64,000 nucleotides of DNA, taken from NCBI GenBank assembly GCA_036961295.1, contig JBALVX010000001.1, positions 744,001 to 808,000 on the forward strand. The letters are read 5' to 3'. This DNA comes from JAGPUQ01 sp036961295. GTDB taxonomy: Bacteria > Pseudomonadota > Gammaproteobacteria > Pseudomonadales > Porticoccaceae. Below, in pieces: positions 53,285 to 61,569 of the stretch. The number at the start of each line of letters is the position of its first letter. Position 1 is the stretch's first letter. The notes under the pieces are model-generated. The model made no database searches, was not told where the DNA came from, and saw nothing but the letters and a program-made list of their open reading frames with translations. The translations under genes and the position numbers were made by a program.

Positions 53285-53510
53285 AAAATAGAACAATAAA
53301 ACCGGCCTGAGCTACTACAAGTCATGCTCAGAATGTTAATCCTCCACCATTCTGCCCCATCCCGCGCTACTGTTGACTTCTCGTTCCGTATATAAACAGT
53401 TATAATATCGCTCCCGTCTTTGATCAAAACCGATTAAATCATTGAATTCAGTGCTCAGGATTAAGTGCACTAAATTAATACCGCTAGATAAAGCCAGGAG
53501 TACAAACTTA

Positions 53511-54911
53511 ATGAATAGCAATAATCCTCGCCCGACCGGGGGCCGAGTGTTTTCTGTCGTCTCTCAACTGAGCAAACAGTTATCTGTAGCCGCTAAATCC
53601 GGCCTCAAGTTACTTGCCAGCGTAACCCTGTTCAGCCTGGCAGCAGGAGCCAGCGCTAGTGGCCTTAACCTCGAGGGTCTTGGCATTCGGGCCGTTGGTA
53701 TGGGTGGTGCCTTTATTAGTGTGGCGGACGATGCCTCGGCTATTTATTGGAACCCAGCGGGACTAAGCCAGTTGCGTGGTTCTGGATTTTCTTTCGGGGT
53801 ATATTCAATGACACCCCATATTAGTGATCGAGATGGAGCCAGCAATAACAGTGCTCTGGACGGCTCGTTCGACCCCAATAAAGGCGATGCATTTCCGGCA
53901 TTTGTGGCGACCGAGCCAAGCAATTTTGACGACCACGAAGAAGACTGGCTGAGCGCGGCGACCATGCCCGCCTTTGTCTATTTCAAAAATTTTGGCCGCT
54001 ACACTATCGCCGGCGGGGTCTACGGAGTGGGCGGCGCCTACTCTACCTACGACGATTCAATTTATGACCCCAGCAATAATGCCAAAATTGAAGCGGATGT
54101 TTTTGCGCTGCTTGGGCTTATGGCGTTTAACACCTCTGTTGGTTATCAGGTGACAGAGAAGTTGAGTGTCGGTGTCGGTGTCGATGTGCTGTACAGCCTG
54201 TTTCGAGTTGATCTCGACAAAGATTACCTTGACCAAACCGGAGAGCCAGGCAGCTACGAATATAAGGCTAAGGTACGGGAATGGGGTATTGGTCTTCAAG
54301 GTAATCTGGGTGTGCTGTATCACTTTAATGAGAAATTTAGTGTTGGCCTGGACTATAAAACGGGTAGTAGCTTTGATCTTGAAGGTGAGACGCGAGTTAA
54401 GCTACGCGGTACTGGTGCGCCCTTTCAAGCCGATGAAAAATCTGACAGTCGATCCGAATTTAAATATGCCCCGTCTCTAGGTATCGGGTTTTCGTATCGC
54501 CCTAACTCGGATTTATTATTTGCCGTGGACGTAGTCGGCACGGACTGGAGAGATTTTAAATGGATGGGATCGACCGCAGTCTACGACACGCCGGGGACTT
54601 TATTACAGAATCAGGATGGCGACCCTAAATGGGAGCTCGCCTATACCTATCGCGCCGGTGTTGAATGGCGCTATACCGATCATGTAACCCTACGTGCCGG
54701 CTATATGCAGGAAGATTCGGGCGTACCTTCTGACTTTGAAAATGTCACGACAACAACAATAGGGGATATTCGTATTTTCAACATCGGCGCCGGTGTGATG
54801 TACGACAAATGGAAAGTGGATTATCTGATAGGTGTGATGTGGGGAGACAACGGTGGTGGCGTTGAACATTTTTGTACCGATGTCGGTATCCAGTTCTCTC
54901 GAATGTTCTAA
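53511..54911 (+). CDS. OmpP1/FadL/TodX family outer-membrane transporter
   Basis: The 466-residue protein has a long leader (about 1-50) with a cleavage region near AAGASA, followed by GLNLEGLGIRAVGMGGAFIS and DDASAIYWNPAGLSQL, the plug/hatch signature of FadL-type barrels. It ends in Phe (FSRMF), as outer-membrane barrels do. Members import long-chain fatty acids or aromatic hydrocarbons. I start at the ATG at 53511 with AGGAG ten bases upstream. Substrate could feed the acyl-CoA genes to its right; this is positional inference. Confidence 0.92.
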   Translation: MNSNNPRPTGGRVFSVVSQLSKQLSVAAKSGLKLLASVTLFSLAAGASASGLNLEGLGIRAVGMGGAFISVADDASAIYWNPAGLSQLRGSGFSFGVYSMTPHISDRDGASNNSALDGSFDPNKGDAFPAFVATEPSNFDDHEEDWLSAATMPAFVYFKNFGRYTIAGGVYGVGGAYSTYDDSIYDPSNNAKIEADVFALLGLMAFNTSVGYQVTEKLSVGVGVDVLYSLFRVDLDKDYLDQTGEPGSYEYKAKVREWGIGLQGNLGVLYHFNEKFSVGLDYKTGSSFDLEGETRVKLRGTGAPFQADEKSDSRSEFKYAPSLGIGFSYRPNSDLLFAVDVVGTDWRDFKWMGSTAVYDTPGTLLQNQDGDPKWELAYTYRAGVEWRYTDHVTLRAGYMQEDSGVPSDFENVTTTTIGDIRIFNIGAGVMYDKWKVDYLIGVMWGDNGGGVEHFCTDVGIQFSRMF

Positions 54912-54943
54912 ATTCAGAATCAATAAACAATAAACAAGTGACA

Positions 54944-54974
54944 TAAAAAAACCGGCAATTAAGCCGGTTTTTTT
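54944..54974. terminator. Bidirectional intrinsic terminator
   Basis: AAAAAAACCGGC, an AATTAA loop and GCCGGTTTTTTT lie between the convergent fadL-type gene and etfA, with U-runs for both directions. Confidence 0.95.
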
Positions 54975-55016
54975 ATGTTCTGATTTTATATGCTAATCAC
55001 GCCCCTGAAAAACAAC

Positions 55017-55946
55017 CTACAAAGCAGCTTCCAGTTCCGGTAAAGCCTTAAACAAATCAGCGACTAAGCCGTAATCCGCCACCTGAAAGATCGGCGCGTC
55101 TTCGTCTTTGTTGATTGCCACAATAACCTTGGAGTCCTTCATTCCAGCCAAATGCTGGATAGCACCAGAAATACCGACGGCAATGTACAAATCGGGAGCA
55201 ACGATTTTACCGGTTTGACCCACCTGCATATCGTTGGCAACAAAACCAGCGTCAACCGCAGCGCGCGAGGCACCTACCGCCGCACCGAGCTTGTCGGCTA
55301 TGCGATACAGCATGTCGAAGTTCTCACCGTTTTGCATACCACGGCCACCGGATACAATAATGTCCGCAGCGGTAAGCTCGGGGCGATCTGACACCGCAAC
55401 TTCTTCGCCTTTAAATTCAGAAACACCGGCATCGTGAACCGCATCGATTGCCTCGATGGTGGCACTACCACCCTCTTCCGCAACTGCGTCAAAAGAAGTG
55501 GCGCGTACGGTGAGTACTTTAATAGCATCAGTGCTCTGTACGGTGGCAATCACGTTACCAGCATAAATGGGACGCTGAAAAGTGTCGGCGCTTTCAACGC
55601 TGGAAATCTCAGAGATAGCTTGCACGTCTAATAATGCCGCAGCTCTAGGTATTATGTTTTTGCCCGTAGTAGTTGCCGCTGCGAGGATATGGCTGTAATT
55701 TTTGCCAATGTCAGCAATTAACAGACCCATGTTTTCGGCCAGTTGATGGGCATATGCCGCGTTGTCCGCGACTAATACCTTGCTAACACCTTCAGCTTTA
55801 GCTGCCGCGTCTGCAGCAGCGCCACAGTTTGCGCCCGCTACCAACACTTCGATATCGCCACCAATGGCTTTTGCCGCAGCAATGGTGCTGAGTGTCGCGC
55901 CTTTGAGGGTATCGTTGTCGTGTTCCGCAATAACTAGAATACTCAT
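55017..55946 (-). CDS. etfA: Electron transfer flavoprotein alpha subunit
   Basis: The 309-residue protein has the FAD-binding C-terminus (LTAADIIVSGGRGMQNGENF, YIAVGISGAIQHLAGMKDS and NKDEDAPIFQVADYGLVADL). With EtfB it takes electrons from acyl-CoA and other flavin dehydrogenases. Its ATG overlaps the etfB TGA by three of four bases (ATGA), so the subunits are co-translated. Confidence 0.97.
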   Translation of the reverse strand: MSILVIAEHDNDTLKGATLSTIAAAKAIGGDIEVLVAGANCGAAADAAAKAEGVSKVLVADNAAYAHQLAENMGLLIADIGKNYSHILAAATTTGKNIIPRAAALLDVQAISEISSVESADTFQRPIYAGNVIATVQSTDAIKVLTVRATSFDAVAEEGGSATIEAIDAVHDAGVSEFKGEEVAVSDRPELTAADIIVSGGRGMQNGENFDMLYRIADKLGAAVGASRAAVDAGFVANDMQVGQTGKIVAPDLYIAVGISGAIQHLAGMKDSKVIVAINKDEDAPIFQVADYGLVADLFKALPELEAAL

Positions 55947-56695
55947 ACGATCACCTTCGCTTCATTTTTAAGTTTGTCGACCAACTGAGCTACGTCTTCC
56001 ACCTTAATACCAGCCTTACGCTCTGCAGGTGGCTCGGCTTTAAGTAGCTTGGTTCTCGGAGTGACATCAACGCCCAACTCTTCGGTGGTGAGGACATCAA
56101 TGGGTTTTTTCTTGGCCTTCATAATATTCGGCAACGAGGCATAACGCGGCTCGTTAAGGCGCAGATCCGTAGTGACGATCGCAGGTAGTTTCAGTTCCAG
56201 GGTTTGCAAACCGCCGTCCACTTCGCGAATCACGCTGGCGTTTGCGCCATCGAAGGTAATTTCAGAGGCAAAAGTGGCCTGGGCATAGCCCGTGAGCGCA
56301 CCCAGCATTTGTCCAGTTTGGTTGTTATCACCGTCAATGGCCTGCTTACCCAGCAACACCATATCGGGGCTTTCTTTGTCGCAAATTTGCTTTAGGCATT
56401 TAGCAATCGCCAGGGGCTCCATGGCCACATCGGTTTCGATCAAAATTCCGCGATCGGCACCCAGCGCCAGCGACGTACGAATTTGTTCCTGTGCTACTTT
56501 CGGGCCTATAGAGATCGCGATCACCTCGGTAGCGACGCCTTTTTCTTTCAGGCGTACCGCTTCTTCGACGGCAATTTCACAAAAGGGGTTGATGGCCATT
56601 TTCACGTTAGTTAAATCTGGGCCGCTTTGATCAGATTTAGCTCTGACCTTAACGTTGTAGTCAGCAACGCGTTTAACCGCAACAAGTATCTTCAT
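55943..56695 (-). CDS. etfB: Electron transfer flavoprotein beta subunit
   Basis: The 250-residue protein begins MKILVAVKRVADYNVKVRAK, and contains the AMP-binding and dehydrogenase-recognition loop region (MAINPFCEIAVEEAVRLKEK and LGKQAIDGDNNQTGQMLGAL). An AAGGGTAATCC ribosome site precedes the ATG. A perfect palindrome lies 47 bases upstream. Confidence 0.97.
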   Translation of the reverse strand: MKILVAVKRVADYNVKVRAKSDQSGPDLTNVKMAINPFCEIAVEEAVRLKEKGVATEVIAISIGPKVAQEQIRTSLALGADRGILIETDVAMEPLAIAKCLKQICDKESPDMVLLGKQAIDGDNNQTGQMLGALTGYAQATFASEITFDGANASVIREVDGGLQTLELKLPAIVTTDLRLNEPRYASLPNIMKAKKKPIDVLTTEELGVDVTPRTKLLKAEPPAERKAGIKVEDVAQLVDKLKNEAKVIV

Positions 56696-56741
56696 GGATT
56701 ACCCTTGCCAATTGATTGATAGAATCGTGGGAGGTGGTGTG

Positions 56742-56756
56742 TGGCAAACTTTGCCA
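56742..56756. promoter_or_regulatory. Perfect 15-bp palindrome upstream of etfBA
   Basis: TGGCAAA-C-TTTGCCA is a perfect 7-1-7 palindrome in the 338-base gap between etfBA and the divergent ETF-QO gene, 47 bases before the etfB start. It is a likely repressor or activator site for one or both. No other structure or gene was seen in the gap. Confidence 0.55.
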
Positions 56757-57033
56757 TCAGCACCCTATTTCGGGGGCGCTATAATGCCGGGGAAGCGTTG
56801 ATAAATCAAATAAAAATGCCATTTCAGCACCAAAATACACGCTTGTTATTGTCGACCCCCGAGTCAGTTGCCTGAGCTTTAAGCGCTTTAATCTAAGTTG
56901 CTACGGGTTTATAGCCTTCGCCTGAGCAAAAGTATAAAATTGCGCCCAGTTTTACTACAAGCAGCCCACGCGACACCCGCGACGGCAAACTAACACCCTA
57001 AGTAAATCCAGTCCAACTGAGGAGTCTAATCCA

Positions 57034-58674
57034 GTGGCAAGAGAATCTATGGAATACGATGTCGTCATCGTCGGCGCGGGCCCTTCAGGCCTCGCGGCAG
57101 CCTGTCGCCTACGTCAACTTAACTCGGAAATCAGCGTTTGTGTCGTCGAGAAAGGCTCCGAGGTGGGCGCGCACATTCTTTCCGGTGCGGTTCTCGAACC
57201 CCGAGCGCTCGAAGAATTGTTTCCCGACTGGAAAGAACGCGGCGCACCGCTGAACACCAAGGTGACAGAAGATAATATCTACGTGATGCGCAACGCTAGC
57301 AAAGCCATCAAGGTACCGTCGCTGTTCGCCCCTAAAACCATGCACAATCACGGCAATTACATCGTGAGCCTGGGTAACGTGTGTCGGTGGTTAAGCGAAC
57401 AGGCCGAAGCTCTGGGCGTAGAAATCTTTCCCGGCTTTGCCGCAGCCGAGGTGATCTACAACGACAACGGTAGCGTTAAAGGCATTGCTACCGGCGATAT
57501 GGGCATCGGTTTAAACGGCGAACACAAAGACAGTTACATGGAAGGCATGGAGCTCCACGGCAAGTACACCTTGTTCGCCGAGGGCTGTCGCGGGCATTTA
57601 GGTAAGGAGCTGATTGCTAAGTTTGATCTTGCAAAAGACAAAGACCCTCAGCATTATGGCTTGGGAATCAAAGAACTATGGAAGATTCCTGAGGAACAAC
57701 ATAAAGAAGGCCTGGTGGTGCATAGCGCCGGCTGGCCACTCGATGAAAGCAAATCCGCCGGAGGCAGCTTTCTCTATCACATCGAAGATAACCAGGTGGC
57801 CGTGGGTTTAATCGTAGACCTGTCCTACTCTAACCCCCACGTTAGCCCCTACGATGAGTTTCAGCGCTACAAGCACCACCCTGTGGTGAGTCAGTACCTG
57901 GAAGGTGGAGAGCGCATTTCCTACGGCGCGCGCGCCATTGTTAAGGGTGGATTGCAATCATTGCCCAAGATGAGCTTCCCCGGTGGCTTACTGATCGGGG
58001 ACGATGCAGGCACTCTCAATTTCGCGAAAATTAAAGGCTCTCACACCGCGATGAAATCGGGCATGGTTGCCGCTGAAGTGTTGGTCGAAGCGCTGGGCAA
58101 CGGTCACGCAAATGACGAGTTAGACGACTACGCAGAAGCTTACCAGGCCTCCTGGGCCTACAAAGAACTGCATATGCAACGCAATTTTGGCCCGGCTCAG
58201 CACAAGTGGGGCAATATTATCGGCTCCGCTTTTGCCTTTATCGACATCAATATTTTCAACGGCCTGCTGCCCTTCACACTGCGCGACAAGAAACCCGACC
58301 ACGCGCAAATGCTGCCAGCGAAAGATTGCAAAACAATCGACTACCCCAAACCGGATGGCGTACTAAGCTTTGATAAGCCCTCCTCCGTATTTCTCTCCAA
58401 TACCAATCATGAGGAAGATCAGCCCTGCCACTTAACCTTAAGGGATGCGGATATACCGCTGCGGCACAACCTACCCTTGTTTGACGAACCCGCGCAGCGC
58501 TACTGCCCGGCTGGAGTGTACGAGGTTCTTGAAGACGCTAACGGCGACAAGGTATTCCAGATCAACGGCCAGAACTGTGTTCACTGTAAAACTTGTGACA
58601 TTAAAGACCCCACGCAAAACATTCTTTGGGTGGTGCCTGAAGGCGGTGGCGGACCGAATTATCCGAATATGTAG
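57034..58674 (+). CDS. Electron transfer flavoprotein-ubiquinone oxidoreductase
   Basis: The 546-residue protein has the N-terminal FAD motif VVIVGAGPSGLAAACRLRQL, the ETF-QO-specific VGAHILSGAVLEPRALEELF, a membrane-contacting middle region and a C-terminal [4Fe-4S] domain (RYCPAGVYEV and CVHCKTCDIKDPTQNILW). It passes electrons from ETF to ubiquinone at the inner membrane. Start is GTG at 57034 with GGAG nine bases upstream; an ATG at 57049 is an alternative. Confidence 0.96.
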   Translation: MARESMEYDVVIVGAGPSGLAAACRLRQLNSEISVCVVEKGSEVGAHILSGAVLEPRALEELFPDWKERGAPLNTKVTEDNIYVMRNASKAIKVPSLFAPKTMHNHGNYIVSLGNVCRWLSEQAEALGVEIFPGFAAAEVIYNDNGSVKGIATGDMGIGLNGEHKDSYMEGMELHGKYTLFAEGCRGHLGKELIAKFDLAKDKDPQHYGLGIKELWKIPEEQHKEGLVVHSAGWPLDESKSAGGSFLYHIEDNQVAVGLIVDLSYSNPHVSPYDEFQRYKHHPVVSQYLEGGERISYGARAIVKGGLQSLPKMSFPGGLLIGDDAGTLNFAKIKGSHTAMKSGMVAAEVLVEALGNGHANDELDDYAEAYQASWAYKELHMQRNFGPAQHKWGNIIGSAFAFIDINIFNGLLPFTLRDKKPDHAQMLPAKDCKTIDYPKPDGVLSFDKPSSVFLSNTNHEEDQPCHLTLRDADIPLRHNLPLFDEPAQRYCPAGVYEVLEDANGDKVFQINGQNCVHCKTCDIKDPTQNILWVVPEGGGGPNYPNM

Positions 58675-58700
58675 CTTTCCCGTCGTTACTCGACAAAAAT

Positions 58701-58731
58701 AAAAGCCGCTCTTTATGAGCGGTTTTTTTAA
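58701..58731. terminator. Bidirectional intrinsic terminator
   Basis: GCCGCTC, a TTTAT loop and GAGCGGT are followed by TTTTTT to the right and flanked by AAAA to the left, between the convergent ETF-QO gene and the acyl-CoA dehydrogenase operon. Confidence 0.9.
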
Positions 58732-58787
58732 TAACTATCTTATTAATCGAGTATTAAATTTTATCGCTACTGAATAGTAACCCGAGC

Positions 58788-59966
58788 TTAGAGTTTTAAT
58801 TGTCGGGCTGCCAGATCCCGCATAATCTCTTCTGAGCCACCACCAATGGCGTAAACTCGAACATCTCGATAAATCCGTTCGACTTTATTGCCCCGAATAA
58901 AACCGGCGCCGCCCAGTATTTGTACCGCTTCCCGCGCACAGTATTCGAGTGTTTCGGTCGCCTGAACTTTTAGCAAGCTTAGCTCTACGATAGGTGTCTG
59001 CCCCTGTTGCATTTGCCACGCGGTTTGTTCGGTCAGAGCCTGAGTCGCCAAAATGCGTTTAGTCATCTCTGCTATTTTATGCCGAATAACCTGATGATCC
59101 ATTAGGCGTTTGCCAAAGGTTTTTCTCTCTCTGGCCCAGGCTACTGCGTCGTCCATGCATACCATAGCCAGCGCGTTTGCCGTCGCAATAATGCCAAGCC
59201 GTTCCATGTTGAAGTTAACCATAATGCCGGAAAACCCTTTGTTTTCCTCACCAATTAAATTGCTAAGGGGTACTTTGCAGTCGTCAAAATATAAGGCTGC
59301 CGTATCTGAGGCCCACCACCCCATTTTTTTTAGTGGTGTTTGCGTAAAACCAGGGAAATCTTTTTCGATTAGCAGTAACGAAATACCCTTAGCCCCTTCG
59401 CCACCCGTGCGCACGGCCACGGTGTAATAGTCAGCGCGCATACCACTGGTAATAAACATTTTAGAACCATTTACAATATAGTGATCGCCCTCTCGCCGAG
59501 CTATCGTGCACAAATTTGCTACATCGGAGCCTCCTGAAGGCTCGGTAATAGCCAGAGCCGCTATCTTTTCACCGGCGATAACCGGGGGAATGACTCGTTC
59601 CTTAATGTCATCGTTCGCCAGCGCCAGAATAGGCGGCAAGCCAATGCTGTGACTGTTGAGACTGGCATACAGGCCCCCGCCGCCCGCTCTACCTTGCTCC
59701 ATAGCCGTCACTACCGCGAAGAAAGGATCACCTACCGGTATGCCGCCGTACTGCTCGGGATAACCCATTTGGAGTAAGCCAATACTGGCTGCCTTTTTGT
59801 AAACATCTTTGGGGAAGGTACCCGCCTCTTCCCATTCATCCACAAAGGGTGCTATTTCGGCATCAATAAAACGACGTAAAGTGTTGCGCCAGGCCTGGTG
59901 ATCTTCGTTGTAATAGAGCGGGGATAAGGGCTGGTTAAACCATGAATCAAATTCTGATAACGCCAA
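58788..59966 (-). CDS. Acyl-CoA dehydrogenase
   Basis: The 392-residue flavoenzyme has the FAD-contact ALAITEPSGGSDVANL and FITSGMRADYYTVAVRTG, and the C-terminal QILGGAGFIRGNKVERIYRD. The usual late catalytic Glu position (YEG in MCAD) reads YAIGGGSEE, whereas FNMERLGIIA carries a Glu where isovaleryl- and long-chain dehydrogenases keep their base; the latter is the probable base. The start is TTG at 59966, eleven bases after the MaoC stop, with GAGA ahead. It oxidises an acyl-CoA and hands electrons to ETF. Confidence 0.93.
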   Translation of the reverse strand: MALSEFDSWFNQPLSPLYYNEDHQAWRNTLRRFIDAEIAPFVDEWEEAGTFPKDVYKKAASIGLLQMGYPEQYGGIPVGDPFFAVVTAMEQGRAGGGGLYASLNSHSIGLPPILALANDDIKERVIPPVIAGEKIAALAITEPSGGSDVANLCTIARREGDHYIVNGSKMFITSGMRADYYTVAVRTGGEGAKGISLLLIEKDFPGFTQTPLKKMGWWASDTAALYFDDCKVPLSNLIGEENKGFSGIMVNFNMERLGIIATANALAMVCMDDAVAWARERKTFGKRLMDHQVIRHKIAEMTKRILATQALTEQTAWQMQQGQTPIVELSLLKVQATETLEYCAREAVQILGGAGFIRGNKVERIYRDVRVYAIGGGSEEIMRDLAARQLKL

Positions 59967-59977
59967 GATAATCTCTT

Positions 59978-60421
59978 TTAAGCAGGTTTACGTGGGATTT
60001 CAAGAGTCAGACTAGCCGGAACTCTCGGGCCTTCGTGGGTTGAAATGGTTAATGAAATATCCACCAAAGCGCGCCCTGCTTCGTCTTCGTAGCATTTTTC
60101 TACCTGCCCCTCCCCAGACATGGTATCCCCGGAATAAATCGATGCACGCATCTGCATTTTACGCTGGCGAATAAAAGCGTGCGGCCCCGCCCAGTCGGTA
60201 GCAAGACGGTCAATAAAACCTTCGATAGCCATGGTGTTGAGATAAATATCTCGCTGTCCCTGACCGCGCGCGTATTCCGGGTTGTGGTGTCCGGGGAAGT
60301 AATCTTGCGTGGCGGCGGCGTCTAAAATTACTTTTTCAAAGGGCACATGCATAGAAGTTTTACTTAGCTTGTCGCCTTCGCTGATATCGTCCCAGTACTT
60401 AGATGAATAATTTAGTGTCAT
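59978..60421 (-). CDS. MaoC-like hotdog hydratase, ChsH1-like
   Basis: The 147-residue single-hotdog protein has the active-loop sequence TQDYFPGHHNPEYARGQGQR and then DIYLNTMAIEGFIDRLATDW, closely following the pattern of ChsH1-type MaoC proteins (D-x5-HH, DIFLNT, TDW-GP, PGDTM). Here the later segment reads SIYSGDTMSGEG. In mycobacteria ChsH1 pairs with ChsH2 to hydrate steroid-side-chain enoyl-CoA. Its place between an acyl-CoA dehydrogenase and a second MaoC protein fits an enoyl-CoA hydratase step. Confidence 0.85.
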   Translation of the reverse strand: MTLNYSSKYWDDISEGDKLSKTSMHVPFEKVILDAAATQDYFPGHHNPEYARGQGQRDIYLNTMAIEGFIDRLATDWAGPHAFIRQRKMQMRASIYSGDTMSGEGQVEKCYEDEAGRALVDISLTISTHEGPRVPASLTLEIPRKPA

Positions 60422-60481
60422 GTCATTCTCGAATAAGTTGTTAGCTGATAGCTGTTAATTAATAACCATGGAGAACAGCCC

Positions 60482-61027
60482 TTAGGCGTGGACCTTGTAA
60501 CGAAAAAGGTTATTGGTTTGCACCGCCACCAGTTCATTTTTTTGATTTTTAAATTCAGCTTCCGTAGTTAAAAAGTGGCCGACGCCCAGGCGGGTCTCTT
60601 TTTCTTCGGAGATTTGAATCAGCTTATCTTGCACAGAGACCCGGTCGCCCAAAAACAGCTGGCGATGGAATTCCGTGGTGGTTGCGGTGTTAATGATGGT
60701 ATCGCCGGGCAAGGGCACTCTCAGCGCAATAAAATAGGGCTTAAGTTCTTTTTCCGGGTGCCATTGCAGGGGCATACACCAGGCAAGCAATAAACCCGGC
60801 GGTGCAATAATGCCGCCCCACTGCTTGTCGGCGTAGTCTTTATCCCAGTAACTGGGATTGCCATCTTCGGTTAAAGAGCAATACACTTTTATCATTTCCC
60901 AGGTGACGGAAAACTCGGCAATCGTGCAATCGCCCTGCTTGCCAAGTAGTTTCAAGGCGTCCTGGTAAGTACCAAAGGTCAGCGGGAAGGGATCTTTCAT
61001 TTGGGCTTTTGCCCCAGACTTAGCCAT
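60482..61027 (-). CDS. MaoC N-terminal-type (FAS1-like) dehydratase-domain protein
   Basis: The 181-residue protein is one hotdog of the MaoC_dehydrat_N/FAS1-like class. The typical D-x-N-P-x-H/Y motif appears as TEDGNPSYWDKDYADKQWGG, followed by IIAPPGLLLAWCMPLQWH. The Tyr at the His position suggests the non-catalytic partner half. This corresponds to the MaoC part of ChsH2, which in mycobacteria is fused to a DUF35 domain; here DUF35 is a separate upstream gene. It likely forms a heterodimer with the product of 59978-60421. Confidence 0.82.
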   Translation of the reverse strand: MAKSGAKAQMKDPFPLTFGTYQDALKLLGKQGDCTIAEFSVTWEMIKVYCSLTEDGNPSYWDKDYADKQWGGIIAPPGLLLAWCMPLQWHPEKELKPYFIALRVPLPGDTIINTATTTEFHRQLFLGDRVSVQDKLIQISEEKETRLGVGHFLTTEAEFKNQKNELVAVQTNNLFRYKVHA

Positions 61028-61077
61028 GAATAACGTTTCCTTTAAATGACTGTTAACAATTCGTAAATAAACATCTG

Positions 61078-61494
61078 TTAATTATCTGGTTGAAACTGCG
61101 GTATTTTCATCTCGCCTCGGCTTTCAAATGTCACGCTTACCGGCATATCGACAAGCACGCTTTGTGGATCACAATTGATCACGTTACTCATCATATGCGG
61201 TCCTTCTTGCAGCGCGATAATGGCCAGCACATAGGGCACGTCATTTTTGTAAGACGGAAATGGCGCCTGGTGAACCACCGAAAAGCTATATACCTTGCCC
61301 TTGCCGCTGGCCTTATACCAGCTCAAATTTTGGCTAAAGCACTTGGGACACCAGACTCGCGGATAAAAGAATATTTCACTGCAATCCTCGCACTGAGGTA
61401 GCACAAAATGTTCTTCCGTAGCACTTTGCCAATAGTGTTCGGCCCCCGGCGTCATTTTAGGTTGCGGCTTTTGAGGCAGTACCGATTCGTTCAT
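61078..61494 (-). CDS. DUF35 Zn-ribbon/OB-fold protein
   Basis: The 138-residue protein has a rubredoxin-like zinc ribbon CEDCSEIFFYPRVWCPKCF (four Cys in two CxxC pairs) and a C-terminal OB fold (SGKGKVYSFSVVHQAPFP and PYVLAIIALQEGPHMMSNV). DUF35 proteins partner with thiolase-fold enzymes, for instance the Ltp2 aldolase, where the DUF35 domain is needed for activity. It is 75 bases downstream of the thiolase-like gene. Confidence 0.9.
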   Translation of the reverse strand: MNESVLPQKPQPKMTPGAEHYWQSATEEHFVLPQCEDCSEIFFYPRVWCPKCFSQNLSWYKASGKGKVYSFSVVHQAPFPSYKNDVPYVLAIIALQEGPHMMSNVINCDPQSVLVDMPVSVTFESRGEMKIPQFQPDN

Positions 61495-61569
61495 AGTCTT
61501 AGCTCTTAATTGGTTACTGATTACCGGTTAATGGATATAAGCGATTTACCGACGCTGTTTACTGAGGAG

